A stretch of DNA of 64,000 nucleotides from Desulfocapsa sp. (GCA_022712895.1 JAFLJS010000005.1:51198-115197), one strand, 5' to 3'; counted from the first letter of the stretch, positions 28,204 through 38,020 are shown. Notes: a model not told the origin generated them from the sequence alone. Made by a program: numbers and translations.

Positions 28204-28939
28204 CTACTTTAGACATGTAGTTAAGGGTGAAAACTTCATCGGCAAACTCTTTTTTAGTCACTTTGGCAAAAAGCATTACTGATCGATAGCCTTTATGCAA
28301 AGGGCTATCCGTCTCGAGTACGGATGGTCTTACCAGACCATCACCAAAATCTTTAATCTTTGAGTAGTGCAGACTTTTTATTAACATACCACTGGCTGTG
28401 TAGCATTCTATGGTAAGAGGTTGAATGGTTTTTTTGTCAATTGTCATATTCAATCGGTCATATGCTATTGACGATGACTTGGCATTGAGTTCCAGCTGGT
28501 AGGTGTCCTCATTTTCAACAAGCTCACCAGCATCATATTCCAGGCTGTAATCAAGACGTAAAATATCGGAGTTGTTAAAAATTCCACCAACCACAGACTG
28601 TAAACTGGTAATGCGAATAGGCCTCCCCACATTGGGTATATAAAGCCACATATTGTCGCCAAGCCGAAGGGTGGCACGCCCTTTTTCACTTGCAGGTGAC
28701 AGGAACAAGGCGACCATTTTATCCTGCCCTTTTTTTACGGTATACAAGACAAATTCCTTCTTAGAACCGTCCGGCTCAATATTGATCAGTTTTCGGTACA
28801 TTTCATAAGACTGAGGCTGCATGTTGGCATCCACTTGTCGAAGCAGTTCATTGCCATCCATTGCAAGAAGCGGTGTTGTAAAAAACAGTGCCGTGATAAA
28901 AACACCGAAAAGCATTAGTCTTTTAGGGTAAATATTCAT
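28190..28939 (-). CDS. LolA-like outer-membrane lipoprotein-sorting family protein
   Basis: A 249-residue periplasmic protein with signal peptide (1-26, ending LLAMD). It has the pattern of the LolA-like family associated with FtsX-type exporters: EMYRKLINIEPDGSKKEF, KGQDKMVALFLSPASEKGRATLRLGDNMWLYIPN, then a series of strands ending GYRSVMLFAKVTKKEFADEVFTL. Family members have a half-barrel fold that can hold a lipid. It overlaps the barrel gene downstream and follows an FtsX-type ABC permease and ATPase. A role carrying a lipid or lipoprotein across the periplasm is inferred. Confidence 0.78.
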   Translation of the reverse strand: MNIYPKRLMLFGVFITALFFTTPLLAMDGNELLRQVDANMQPQSYEMYRKLINIEPDGSKKEFVLYTVKKGQDKMVALFLSPASEKGRATLRLGDNMWLYIPNVGRPIRITSLQSVVGGIFNNSDILRLDYSLEYDAGELVENEDTYQLELNAKSSSIAYDRLNMTIDKKTIQPLTIECYTASGMLIKSLHYSKIKDFGDGLVRPSVLETDSPLHKGYRSVMLFAKVTKKEFADEVFTLNYMSKVDELR

Positions 28940-28977
28940 TTGTTTTCCTTTATACCTTTAAGTTACGAGATGGTTTC

Positions 28978-29093
28978 GTCAAAAACTTCAGATGTGAGGC
29001 TTGTGGGTTTTTGCATCATTACGGCGTACTAAAATACGTCGTAATGATCGAAAGCCTATGGCAACGAAGTAGCTGGAGATTTTCCAAGAATCC
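28978..29093. repeat. Copy C of palindromic intergenic repeat, inside an operon
   Basis: Shows the same plan as the 18-kb copy: CAAAAACTTCAGATG at the left, a hairpin core ATCATTACGGCGTAC and TACGTCGTAATGAT (29015-29048), then GGCAACGAAGTAGCTGGAG. It fills the gap between the FtsX permease and the LolA-like gene, which are on the same strand. It could therefore act on the transcript as an RNA hairpin. Confidence 0.8.
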
Positions 29094-29098
29094 ATCCA

Positions 29099-30343
29099 TT
29101 ATACGTGACGTAGTGCTGTGATCGGATCCATTTTAGCCGCTTTCCATGCAGGTTGCAGACTCCCAAGAACCGCAATGGCAATAACAATAGCAGCAACCAT
29201 AACGACATCTGTGGCAGCAATGGTCGGGGCAAGCATTAAACCTTTCTGGCGACCGAAATCAAAACTGATTCCTGAAACATTCATTATCATAATGCCGATC
29301 AAGCTGAGAACCACTCCAATCATTGTCCCAAAAACACCGAGTAGCAGGCCTTCAGCAAGGAACAGTGCCATAATCTTCCCTGGCTTGGTACCGATGGCAG
29401 CAATGGTGCCAATCTCGTTAATACGTTCATAGACTGACATGACCATAACATTCATAATACTGACCAGTACAATGGCAACCAGCATAACCTTGATAAAGAG
29501 TGTCATCAGATCAATCATTCCCGCAATTTTAGAAAAGGGGGAAAGTTTTTCCCAGGTATGCACTTCAAAAACTGGTTTATCTTTTTTGTTTTTAAAAGAA
29601 GAAAGCGTGGTCTTAAGAGTTGCAAAAACCTCTTCCAGATCTCCCATATCTTTCAAACGAATGGCAATTTCACTGATTTCTTTTCCTTCAATCCGCAGCA
29701 GTGATTTCGCATCCTCAAGATGAATATAGCCATCCCTGCCACCAGGTCCTGAGATACCCTCAAGGATTCCACGGACGACAAAAGACTGACCATTTACAGA
29801 TCCATCTTTATTGGTGGCGACAAGAACAATCGAGTCACCCAGCTTCACCTTCATACCTTTGGCAATCAATTCAGGAATAAGGATCTCCCCTTTGGCCAAC
29901 AATCCCTCTTTCTCCCCTTGCAAAAAGCGATCTTGCAACATCGGTGCAGCCAGTATCTCTTGCTTGGGATTGACGGCAATAAGTCGAATATTGGTTGTTT
30001 CATTAAAGTTACTGAACATGGCCCCAAGCTTCAGCCGCATGGAATAAGCTTCAACAGCGTCATTCCCATCAAGAAGCCCCCTAATTTTTGCAATCTGTTT
30101 TTCCTGTAAATTCCGATTCAGGGGAAGACTGTCCATTGAGGCCAGGTATCCTTTTTTGTGAATCTGCAAATGCCCCATCATCGAATCCGTGATCTGTCCA
30201 ATCATTAGAGCTTTAAAAGAGCCTGACACAGAAATGAAAAGAAGGACAGCCACAACACCAAGGGTAATGAGAATGGAAGTGAGCAATGTTCTTCGTTTGT
30301 AGCGCCGCAGGTTACGCGCTGCCATTTTTATAATATTATTCAT
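29099..30343 (-). CDS. FtsX/LolE-type ABC transporter permease
   Basis: Inner-membrane permease of 414 residues of the MacB/LolCE type. A first helix (about 20-42) is followed by a large periplasmic domain (45-270), then three helices near 277-305, 325-350 and 370-398. The ALDP-like AAIGTKPGKIMALFLAEG segment and the C-terminal PAWKAAKMDPITALRHV are characteristic. It overlaps the ATPase stop by 4 nt. Such transporters extrude or extract lipoproteins and peptides by mechanotransmission rather than through a pore (family knowledge). The LolA-like and barrel genes downstream suggest an outer-membrane-directed cargo. Confidence 0.9.
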   Translation of the reverse strand: MNNIIKMAARNLRRYKRRTLLTSILITLGVVAVLLFISVSGSFKALMIGQITDSMMGHLQIHKKGYLASMDSLPLNRNLQEKQIAKIRGLLDGNDAVEAYSMRLKLGAMFSNFNETTNIRLIAVNPKQEILAAPMLQDRFLQGEKEGLLAKGEILIPELIAKGMKVKLGDSIVLVATNKDGSVNGQSFVVRGILEGISGPGGRDGYIHLEDAKSLLRIEGKEISEIAIRLKDMGDLEEVFATLKTTLSSFKNKKDKPVFEVHTWEKLSPFSKIAGMIDLMTLFIKVMLVAIVLVSIMNVMVMSVYERINEIGTIAAIGTKPGKIMALFLAEGLLLGVFGTMIGVVLSLIGIMIMNVSGISFDFGRQKGLMLAPTIAATDVVMVAAIVIAIAVLGSLQPAWKAAKMDPITALRHV

Positions 30344-31041
30344 GAATCGCCTCCCTGGCCGTTGCTTTCAGTCTGTAACTCACCATCTTCAAGTCTGAAA
30401 ATGATTTCCGCATTTTTCACCACACGTTGGTCATGGGTGGAGAAGATAAACGTGGTGGAAAACTCATCCCGCATGGCTTTCATCAGATCTATTATGCGGC
30501 TGGCTGTTTTACGATCCAGGTTCGCGGTCGGTTCATCAGCAAGTACCAATTTGGCATTCGTAACCAGAGCTCTTGCCACAGCAACCCGCTGCTTCTGACC
30601 TCCTGAAATCTGATTGGGGTACTTGTGCCCCTGATCAGTCATACCGACAGCTTCAAGCATCTTTTCTACTTGCTTTTTACGTTTTTGGACTGGCCAGTTC
30701 TGCACCATGATCAGGGGATATTCAATATTTTCAAAAACAGTTAATACCGGAATCAGGTTAAAATCCTGAAAAATAAACCCTATATTCTCTCCACGAAATA
30801 TGGCAGATTTATTAGAATTTAAACCGGTAACATCTTTACCAGCGACTTCAAGGCTCCCACTACTTGGCGGGTCAAGACAGCCTATCATATTCAGCAGCGT
30901 GGTTTTACCACTACCCGATGGCCCGACAAAGGAGACAAATGATGCAGGCTCAATGGTAAAACTAACTTCGCGAACAGCCTTCACTACGATATCTCCGGCC
31001 ACGTAGTCCTTGCAGAGTTGTCTTGCGACGACAATTGACAT
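30340..31041 (-). CDS. LolD/MacB-type ABC transporter ATP-binding protein
   Basis: ATPase of about 233 residues that powers the adjacent FtsX-type permease. Walker A GPSGSGKTT, Q-loop FIFQDFNLIPVL, signature ISGGQKQR, Walker B LVLADEPTANLD and FSTHDQRV are visible. The start at 31041 has an excellent AGGAGG site; the frame extends to 31071 but without one. Copy D of the intergenic repeat separates it from the NtrC-type regulator upstream on the same strand, so it may or may not share that transcript. Confidence 0.92.
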   Translation of the reverse strand: MSIVVARQLCKDYVAGDIVVKAVREVSFTIEPASFVSFVGPSGSGKTTLLNMIGCLDPPSSGSLEVAGKDVTGLNSNKSAIFRGENIGFIFQDFNLIPVLTVFENIEYPLIMVQNWPVQKRKKQVEKMLEAVGMTDQGHKYPNQISGGQKQRVAVARALVTNAKLVLADEPTANLDRKTASRIIDLMKAMRDEFSTTFIFSTHDQRVVKNAEIIFRLEDGELQTESNGQGGDS

Positions 31042-31127
31042 GGTAATTCCTCCTGTAAAAACTTTTAACACAATCTATTGTGTTAATATTATAAAACATA
31101 ATCGATTTCTTATGGTTTTGAATGGGT

Positions 31128-31246
31128 ACGAAAAAAACTTCTTACTCGAGCAAATGCCCCTAAAATACAAATTTGATATGGAATGAAACGTACTTTGGTA
31201 CGTCGTAATAACAGCAAATTTGCAGTGACGAAGAAGTGGAAGAACC
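31128..31246. repeat. Copy D of palindromic intergenic repeat (diverged)
   Basis: More divergent copy: AAAAAACTTCTTACTCGAG at the left, a reduced core AACGTACTTTGGTACGTCGT, GCAAATTTGCAGTGACGAAG at the right. Inner arms CAAATTTG and AGCAAATTTGC-like bases keep some pairing. It lies between the NtrC-type regulator and the ABC ATPase gene. Confidence 0.65.
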
Positions 31247-31257
31247 ATTACTAGCCA

Positions 31258-32580
31258 TTATTTTTTCAGGTCAGCTTTATTCATCTTATAGCGTAGTACC
31301 CGCTCACTGATACCCAGTTCTTCAGCAGCTTTTGTCTGGACCCAATGATGCTTTTCAAGGGCTACAACAATCATATCCTTTTCCATCTCTGCCAATCGTT
31401 CACTCAACAAACCGCCTTTGCTCTGTCTCTCGGTGATTTCAGGTGGCAGGTCTGTAACATCTATTGTATTGCCACGCACAAGGGTTACAAGCCGCTGAAT
31501 CAAATGCTCCAACTCACGGACATTACCAGGGAACTGATATTTTACCAGTTGCGCCAGAGCCAGATCGTCAAAAGAAATTTGACTGTTTGCATATTTATCC
31601 AGAAAGAACTGAATCAACTCTATGATATCTTCCCTTCGTTCACGTAGAGGAGGAACAATCAGTTCCAATACGTTCAGACGAAAGAAGAGATCTTCTCGAA
31701 ACGTTCCTTCAGCAACCATCTCTCTCAGGTCTTTGTTGGTAGCAGTTAAAACCCTGGCATCCACATGGATATCTTTTTCACTACCGACAGGAGTTACTTT
31801 TTTCTCCTGAAGAGTGCGTAGCAGTTTTGCCTGTAGATGCAGTGGCAGCTCACCAACTTCATCAAGAAAGATCGTTCCCCCATTTGCTAGATCAAAGCGT
31901 CCTCGACGTTTAGCAACGGCTCCGGTGAAGGCTCCTTTTTCATGACCAAAAAGTTCTGATTCAAAAAGATTTTCAGGGATTGCAGCGCAGTTAACCTCAA
32001 TAAAAGGACCATCTTTTCTAGGACCGATAAGATGAATAAGTCTTGCCATCAGTTCCTTTCCGGTACCTGTTTCACCACGAATAAGTGCTGCCCATTCTGT
32101 GGGAGCAATCCGGTAGACAAGAGAAAGTAGTTCTTGCATACTCGGGCTGGAGCCCACGAGTTTTAAGGGTAATTCATTATTTTTAAGAGACTCAGTTATT
32201 TTTTCCGACTCCTTCTGCACATCAAAGTGATCAGCAATACGCCGTATTTTCTCTAGTAATTCAGTAAGGTCAACAGGCTTTTCAAGAAAATCATCCGCAC
32301 CCAGCTGCATTACTTTCACAGCAGTTTGCACATTTCCATAGGCAGTAATCATGATTGCACGAACCAGTGGGGAGGCTGCACGCATCTGTTCCAAGACTTC
32401 ATCACCATTCATGTCATCCATACGATGGTCAAGCAGTACCAGTTGTATGGGAGCTGTTTCAAAGATATGTAAAGCATCTTTTCCACAAGAAGCTGTAAGC
32501 ACTTTAAAGCCCTGCTTTTCGAGAAAGCCCTGCAGCATATCGCACTGGGTTTTTTCATCATCAACAATTAAAATTAACAT
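31258..32580 (-). CDS. NtrC/ZraR-type sigma-54-dependent response regulator
   Basis: A 440-residue enhancer-binding protein. It has a receiver domain with DDE at 7-9 and phosphoacceptor Asp51, an AAA+ domain with Walker A GETGTGKE, the sigma-54-contacting loop GAFTGA and Walker B DEVGELPL, and a C-terminal Fis-type helix-turn-helix ([20 protein letters not shown]). Phosphorylation should let it open sigma-54 promoters. The likely kinase is the one two genes upstream. Two sigma-54 promoters with matching palindromes (38.0 and 46.1 kb) are the best candidate targets in this window. The arrangement with a divergent Spy/CpxP-like gene recalls ZraPSR. Confidence 0.93.
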   Translation of the reverse strand: MLILIVDDEKTQCDMLQGFLEKQGFKVLTASCGKDALHIFETAPIQLVLLDHRMDDMNGDEVLEQMRAASPLVRAIMITAYGNVQTAVKVMQLGADDFLEKPVDLTELLEKIRRIADHFDVQKESEKITESLKNNELPLKLVGSSPSMQELLSLVYRIAPTEWAALIRGETGTGKELMARLIHLIGPRKDGPFIEVNCAAIPENLFESELFGHEKGAFTGAVAKRRGRFDLANGGTIFLDEVGELPLHLQAKLLRTLQEKKVTPVGSEKDIHVDARVLTATNKDLREMVAEGTFREDLFFRLNVLELIVPPLRERREDIIELIQFFLDKYANSQISFDDLALAQLVKYQFPGNVRELEHLIQRLVTLVRGNTIDVTDLPPEITERQSKGGLLSERLAEMEKDMIVVALEKHHWVQTKAAEELGISERVLRYKMNKADLKK

Positions 32581-32663
32581 AATTTATACACTCTGCTGCT
32601 TTTCGTTACAGCACTTTGAGAAGGTGAATTCAATACTATTCATAGACCTTGACGGTTAACCGC

Positions 32664-34943
32664 TTAACTCCGTAGCTCTTTACGAGCTCTCTTTACCTCA
32701 TACATCGCCAGATCAGCACGATGCAACAGATCTTCAATATTTTCAAAAAGTAAAGGTTCATGGAGAACGACTCCCATACTGAGAGAAAGCTTATATGGCT
32801 CTATAGAGTTCTCATTCCATATTTTTAAATTTTTATCAAAACGTCTGGTGATATGGGGGGGCGTTTCCTTATCACCATCAAAAAACAGAACAGCAAACTC
32901 ATCTCCACCGAGCCTGCCGATGATATCAGTCTCCCGGTACGTATTCGTTAAAAGTTCTGCAATATGACCAAGAGCCTGGTCACCTCGTTTATGACCAAAA
33001 TTGTCATTAATGTCTTTCATGTCGTCGAGATCTGAAAAAATAAGAAAGAGACTTTTATTCTGTCGCCTAGCTAAAATAAGCATCCATTCCGCACGCTCCA
33101 TAAATCCTCGCCGATTTAACAGTCCTGTTAATTCATCCGTATAGGAGAGTAGCTCCAGCTTTTTTTCAAATTCTTTCCGCTCTGAGATATCGTTAAAATC
33201 CTCTACGACACCAATAACTTGACCTGCCGAATCGTAAAATGGTGTGGCCGTGACAATGCAAGGCATCTCCCTGCCATCTGGAAAACTTTTCACAGTTTCC
33301 GATTGTACCCTAGCGACACCGGCAAGGATTCTTTTCAGAGGACAAACATCGTTCATGCAGGGTTTTCCACCAAAAATATCGTAACATTTTTGATTGACCT
33401 GCTCAGCAGACGATCTCCCACTCATCTTAACAAAACGATCATTTACCCGAAGAACATTCATGTTTTTATCGATTACTCTCATACCGTTAGCAACGGAATT
33501 AAAGATTTGTTGAATTTCCTTATGCGATTTTTTCAGCTCATCTTCGTAATGTTTACGACTGGAGATATCGAACATTGCTGCAACCAGGCCAACACTGTTA
33601 CTCATTGGATTACAGTATCGAGTTTTGTAGCAGTAGAAATATCTATTTTCATCGTCGGGTACAGGCAGTACAATCTCCTCTTCTGTCACATCTGAACCCT
33701 TGCTGAAATCATGCTCAGTTAATCCATCAGGTAGAGTCGTCTTCAGGGAAGAAACAACTGGGTTTTGTGAGCTATGTTGTGTAAATGTCTCATTAAAAGA
33801 AGCGTTGCTGCCAATGCATTTTCCTTCAGCATCTGTGTAGAAGATTGGAGTGGGAATAGAATCAATGATATTTTGTTGCAAAATAAGCTGGTTGAATATC
33901 TTATTGGTTGACCAGCGATAGAGCATTAATAAAGCCAGAATCATGATGGTGCCAATGCAATAAGCAAGGATAAATCCTAGTTTAATAAATACTGAAACTG
34001 GATCTTTCTCATATTTCATCAGATACCCGATATCTTCACCGATGATATTTCGTAAAGGAAGAAAAGAGATCAGGTAGTTCTTATTTGCGATTCGAGTTAC
34101 CAGAGAAAAGGCTTTGTTTTGTTGAAGATGGTCCATAGCCTGGGATTTGATTTTTTTATTAATTTGATCCAACACTACAGGTGTAATCCACTGCTGCTCA
34201 ATGCTTGAACCACTGAGGTCATCATCTACCTTTTCCATGATAAACGCATCACTTAACGGAGAAACCTGGAAATTTCGTTTACCTGTGATCAGAAGTGTAT
34301 TTTCAGCCACCTCGCTCCTAACCTGAAGAAAATACTCACCCGGGGAAAGGTTGTTGAGATAATAACGAAACTGCTTAAACGAGACACCCAGCTCCACACT
34401 TCCAATATATTTTTTGCTGCTGTCAACCAGAGGATAGAGATAGCGAATGGCATAAAAATGCCCTCCCAGCTCAAAGCCTTCCAGGTATTCTTTTTCCTTT
34501 ATAATAAGCTGAACACTTTTACGATGAGTCAGCATGTCTCCATGTCGGAACGGTTTATGTACTCGTAGAAAACTTGTTCCATCAGCCAGATGAAAATGAA
34601 CCTGTCGAAAAATATTTTTAAAATTGAGAAAGATCGGTTTAATCTCAACATACAGAGCACTGCGAAGTCGATCCCGCTCTTTGGGAGGTGCACTAATGGC
34701 CCGTTCAAAAAGAGAAAAAGTTGAAGCTGCCTGTACGGTCATTTGAAAGAATGTTTCCGAAAACTCACGATAATGGGAAATCGAGGCTTGATAATCTTTT
34801 TCAAGGTTCTTATTCAGTTGATCGTAATAACTTCGACTAACTCTGTGATTTCCATACAGGAGAAAAAGAATCAACGCAGCCTGGAGAAGCAGAAAAATAA
34901 AAGCATAACTGGTAAGTGATAATTGACGGGCAAAATTTTTCAT
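32664..34943 (-). CDS. Membrane diguanylate cyclase with Cache and PAS sensors
   Basis: A 759-residue protein predicted to make cyclic di-GMP. It has a membrane helix (12-31), a periplasmic double-Cache-like sensor (about 35-312), a second helix (318-343), PAS domains at about 355-465 and 475-590, and a GGDEF domain (600-759). The active-site motif is intact (RLGGDEF, 677-683) and an inhibitory RxxD site sits five residues ahead (RETD, 670-673), so product inhibition is expected. The second PAS holds several cysteines (CYDIFGGKPC, DVCPL), which could bind metal or sense redox. It lies between the kinase and NtrC-type regulator genes, linking c-di-GMP to the same signal. Confidence 0.9.
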   Translation of the reverse strand: MKNFARQLSLTSYAFIFLLLQAALILFLLYGNHRVSRSYYDQLNKNLEKDYQASISHYREFSETFFQMTVQAASTFSLFERAISAPPKERDRLRSALYVEIKPIFLNFKNIFRQVHFHLADGTSFLRVHKPFRHGDMLTHRKSVQLIIKEKEYLEGFELGGHFYAIRYLYPLVDSSKKYIGSVELGVSFKQFRYYLNNLSPGEYFLQVRSEVAENTLLITGKRNFQVSPLSDAFIMEKVDDDLSGSSIEQQWITPVVLDQINKKIKSQAMDHLQQNKAFSLVTRIANKNYLISFLPLRNIIGEDIGYLMKYEKDPVSVFIKLGFILAYCIGTIMILALLMLYRWSTNKIFNQLILQQNIIDSIPTPIFYTDAEGKCIGSNASFNETFTQHSSQNPVVSSLKTTLPDGLTEHDFSKGSDVTEEEIVLPVPDDENRYFYCYKTRYCNPMSNSVGLVAAMFDISSRKHYEDELKKSHKEIQQIFNSVANGMRVIDKNMNVLRVNDRFVKMSGRSSAEQVNQKCYDIFGGKPCMNDVCPLKRILAGVARVQSETVKSFPDGREMPCIVTATPFYDSAGQVIGVVEDFNDISERKEFEKKLELLSYTDELTGLLNRRGFMERAEWMLILARRQNKSLFLIFSDLDDMKDINDNFGHKRGDQALGHIAELLTNTYRETDIIGRLGGDEFAVLFFDGDKETPPHITRRFDKNLKIWNENSIEPYKLSLSMGVVLHEPLLFENIEDLLHRADLAMYEVKRARKELRS

Positions 34944-35022
34944 TTACATTCCTTAACAAAATCCCGTGTAGGCCTTCTTTTTCTTTTCTTAGCTGCAAAT
35001 ACAATGAACATGATATCTTGAC

Positions 35023-36537
35023 TCAACTGCTGGCAAGAGGCAGTTCGATTTCGAAATGAATAGTCTTCTTTTCGAAATCAATACGATATGCAAGCTCTCC
35101 TCCGTGGGCCTGTGCAATTTTACTACTAATTACAAGCCCGAGTCCAGTACCTCGTGATTTACTGGTAAAATATGGCTCAAAGAGAAGTTTACTCTCTTCT
35201 TTTGTAAGGATGAAACCACCATTAGCTATTTCAACCACACAATTTGGGCCAACAGACTCTGCAGTTATATGTATGAATCCAGATTCTGTTTGTGCCTCTA
35301 TTGAATTTTTGATCAGATTTTCAAAAAGCTGAGCAAGTAGAACTTTATCTCCACGAATAGAGATATTTTTCTCGCATTCCAAACGAACATCAATCTGCTG
35401 TGCATCCGACTGTGCCCGGTACAGGATAAGAACACCATTGAATAGGTCTGTCACATTTACAGAATCTTTAGCAATTGAAAAGGAATCGCTGTACTGTTTC
35501 AATCTGGTGATAATTGTATTTGAACGCTGTACAGATTCGCGCATACTGTGCAGTAGTTCCAGGTGCTCCTGATCCAGCCCTCTGCTTTCAATTTGCAATC
35601 TCTGCAACCCCATACCAATAGCATTTAAAGGGTTACGTAATTCGTGAGTAATGGTAGCCGCGGCCCTTCCAAGGGCTGCGTCCTCATGTTGTCGAGCCAT
35701 TTTTTGTTCAAACTTACGTGTTTGCTGAAGACGTTGCTGTTGTACACGATAGAGCCACCAGGAAGAAAAGCCACCACACAGAACCAGAAAACTGATAAAG
35801 AGAATAAACTCGATCTGCATCTGTGACCGACGTTTTCCAAGGCGCGTTTTCTTCAAAGCAACCACAATTTGCTGTTCTCCCATGGGTAAAAACGTTTCTG
35901 TCACATCGTCAGGAGGAGGATGATGCAGATCATCTGTTTTGTGTTCCAGACGAACATAGACAATGTCATGTAACCCATTAAAAATGGCGAGCAAGCGTTC
36001 CACAGATATTTCAGCCAGTGTTTGTTCAATATTTTCTGCGGGTAGGCCAATCAGAACACATCTTGAAGCGATAGCGTTGTCTTCTTCTTGTGAAAAAGAG
36101 TAGAGGTATATCTGTTCCCTGGCAAAATATTCGAGCTTTCGTGCATCTGCGCATTCTTTTCCAGGTAGCCAGTCTGGAGGGCCACTGACTGCTTTTTTTG
36201 TTTTAGCTGATATAATTTTCACACCAGCCAAACCGGACTCTTGGGCAAAGGCTGTCAGTTCAGAACTGAGAAATGGTTCTACAGAATCAAGGTAGTGAAT
36301 AAATCGCCCACTGTTTTCCAGAGACCCGGAAACTATATCTTCAATTCCTTTCTGGGCAAGAATGGCATTACGAATATTTAATTCAACCACTGCTCCCAGA
36401 ATCTCGGAGTGCTCTTGGGAATGTCTTTGAAATTCACGAGTTGCCTTCTCTGTCTGGTAATAGAAATAGCTGACGACTACGACAAACAGGCCAACGAAGA
36501 CAGACAGGTTAACGCGCCAGGTTGGGTAATGTTTCAT
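35023..36537 (-). CDS. ZraS/HydH-like sensor histidine kinase
   Basis: Inner-membrane kinase of 504 residues with helices at about 10-26 and 242-263 around a 215-residue periplasmic sensor. The HisKA region has His298 in TITHELRNPLNAIG; the HATPase has NLIKNSIEA, FEPYFTSKSRGTGLGL and HGGELAY. The G1 box is degenerate: where DNGxG is usual, the sequence reads IANGGF, so ATP binding may be altered. It is the probable partner of the NtrC-type regulator encoded two genes on. It overlaps the Gly-rich lipoprotein gene by 4 nt. Confidence 0.9.
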   Translation of the reverse strand: MKHYPTWRVNLSVFVGLFVVVVSYFYYQTEKATREFQRHSQEHSEILGAVVELNIRNAILAQKGIEDIVSGSLENSGRFIHYLDSVEPFLSSELTAFAQESGLAGVKIISAKTKKAVSGPPDWLPGKECADARKLEYFAREQIYLYSFSQEEDNAIASRCVLIGLPAENIEQTLAEISVERLLAIFNGLHDIVYVRLEHKTDDLHHPPPDDVTETFLPMGEQQIVVALKKTRLGKRRSQMQIEFILFISFLVLCGGFSSWWLYRVQQQRLQQTRKFEQKMARQHEDAALGRAAATITHELRNPLNAIGMGLQRLQIESRGLDQEHLELLHSMRESVQRSNTIITRLKQYSDSFSIAKDSVNVTDLFNGVLILYRAQSDAQQIDVRLECEKNISIRGDKVLLAQLFENLIKNSIEAQTESGFIHITAESVGPNCVVEIANGGFILTKEESKLLFEPYFTSKSRGTGLGLVISSKIAQAHGGELAYRIDFEKKTIHFEIELPLASS

Positions 36538-37091
36538 CGGTTTCCACCGCCTCCGCCACCATTACCACCACCTTCACTATTGCCGCCACCTCGTCCAGCA
36601 CCATTATCCATGTCTTCGCTATTATCACCACCTTGTCCATTGCCAGCCCCTCCTTCACCATGAAGCCCGGCACCTGAATGATCAGCCCCTTCATTTCCAC
36701 CTTCATCAGCGTTGGTATAATGATGTGTACGGATTTTTCTCAGTCTAGAACGAATTCCTGTGGGATCTGTACAGCCCCCATTCCGACAGCCGCGGATATC
36801 CGTGGCAATAAAAAGGGATTTCCCTGTCTGTTCTCTATTGCCCCAGAGACGAATGATGGCCTCAGGAATAGCACATTTTGGCAAGAATACCTTACCATTA
36901 CGATTGGGTAGATCATTGACAGCGGAAATCTGCACAACTATTTTGGTATTCGGTTCAGCTTCTGTTACAACTGTGAGTTCAAGTGCTTCAGAATTCACAG
37001 TAAGTACCCTGGCTATGAGAAAATCCTGGCAGGATGCTACACTTGCCCAGAAAAACAGAAACAAGAGAATGGGGGGGATTATATTTTTCAT
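36534..37091 (-). CDS. Secreted lipoprotein with Gly-rich C-terminal tail
   Basis: A 185-residue protein with a signal peptide ending VASC, a plausible lipobox (Cys21). Residues 22-110 form a compact domain with cysteines in KCAIPEA and RGCRNGGCTDP; a low-complexity tail of Gly, Asn, Asp and Glu follows (about 125-185). I do not recognise the family. Its stop overlaps the kinase start by 4 nt, so it may be the periplasmic partner of that sensor. A Gly/Asn/Asp-rich secreted protein is also encoded in the second sigma-54-linked cluster (44.6-45.1 kb). Confidence 0.65.
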   Translation of the reverse strand: MKNIIPPILLFLFFWASVASCQDFLIARVLTVNSEALELTVVTEAEPNTKIVVQISAVNDLPNRNGKVFLPKCAIPEAIIRLWGNREQTGKSLFIATDIRGCRNGGCTDPTGIRSRLRKIRTHHYTNADEGGNEGADHSGAGLHGEGGAGNGQGGDNSEDMDNGAGRGGGNSEGGGNGGGGGGNR

Positions 37092-37123
37092 ACAAAAGTC
37101 AGTACTGACTTGCTCTCCTCACG

Positions 37124-37957
37124 TTATTGCGCTGTGGCAACTCGATGAAGAATCTCAAAGAATGCATGGGGATCCATACCTGCTGATTCAGCAATAACTT
37201 TTATTGTCTGGTCAGCCTCAGCATTAATGTTTTCCTTCGCCAGTCCTTTCAGCAGTTTTGGTATATTCAGACCAAACTCATTACAGATATCCGCAAGGAT
37301 TTTTCGGCCAAATCCTGGAAAGGGCTCTGCTGGAAAGGGAGCTCCAGATACTGCTTTTTTCTCGGCAGATTTCATTGTATTATGAAGTTCTTTTGGCGTC
37401 ATTTCGTTTAGTTCTGCAATTTCCGCAATTGTCTGCTGATCACCTGTTATGGTTACTCCGGCCTTACTGAGTAGCTTTTTAGCCTCATCCAGATCAATAC
37501 CCACTTTTTTAACAAAACTCTTGAGGGATGAGAGCTCAGCATGTCCGTAAGGTGGCTCGCCATACTTCTCAGCCGCAGCATCCTTGATTGAATCACCAAA
37601 GCTGATAACACTATAGACAGGAGGAATCTTAAAAAAGGTACCCAGCCCAACAACCAGGCACAGAAGAAGTGCGACGTTAAAACTCGGTGTAAAAACTTTT
37701 ACTTGCCTCGCTCTGTTTTTCATATAAGCAGTGATTACGCTCCAGTTGTAGTAGAGGTGCAACAGGCCCGCAAAAATAAATAGAAAACCGAGATTAATAT
37801 GCAGGTTTCCCCAATCTGTTTTTGTCAAACCCCACATATGCCAATCGGCCCAATAGGCGACGCGCCCCTGGGGAACAATATAAAGAATTACACTGGTCAG
37901 GATACAAAAGATAAAGGAAAGCAACATAGTCATGGAAGTGATTTTTCTGATATTCAT
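37124..37957 (-). CDS. DUF4405 membrane protein, cytochrome b-like N-terminus
   Basis: First gene of the long minus-strand cluster (277 aa). The N-terminal 110 residues hold three membrane helices with histidines in WADWHMWG, NLHINLG and LLHLYYNW, as in the DUF4405 family, whose fold resembles membrane cytochrome b. The rest (about 125-277) is soluble and has repeated helical units (GIDLDEAKKLL..., GLNIPKLLKGL..., ...MDPHAFFEIL). A sigma-54 promoter lies 65-80 bp upstream. Heme binding and electron transfer are inferred; a redox-sensing part in the stress cluster is possible. Confidence 0.72.
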   Translation of the reverse strand: MNIRKITSMTMLLSFIFCILTSVILYIVPQGRVAYWADWHMWGLTKTDWGNLHINLGFLFIFAGLLHLYYNWSVITAYMKNRARQVKVFTPSFNVALLLCLVVGLGTFFKIPPVYSVISFGDSIKDAAAEKYGEPPYGHAELSSLKSFVKKVGIDLDEAKKLLSKAGVTITGDQQTIAEIAELNEMTPKELHNTMKSAEKKAVSGAPFPAEPFPGFGRKILADICNEFGLNIPKLLKGLAKENINAEADQTIKVIAESAGMDPHAFFEILHRVATAQ

Positions 37958-38020
37958 ACAACTACTCCAGTCATGATTAAGGATTTAATTACATGGGAAA
38001 CGTTATTTTTGAATAATGAC

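Noticed and set aside
36409..36663. Pro-rich plus-strand ORF opposite the Gly-rich tail
   Set aside because: Complement of Gly codons gives Pro; it is a shadow of the lipoprotein gene.
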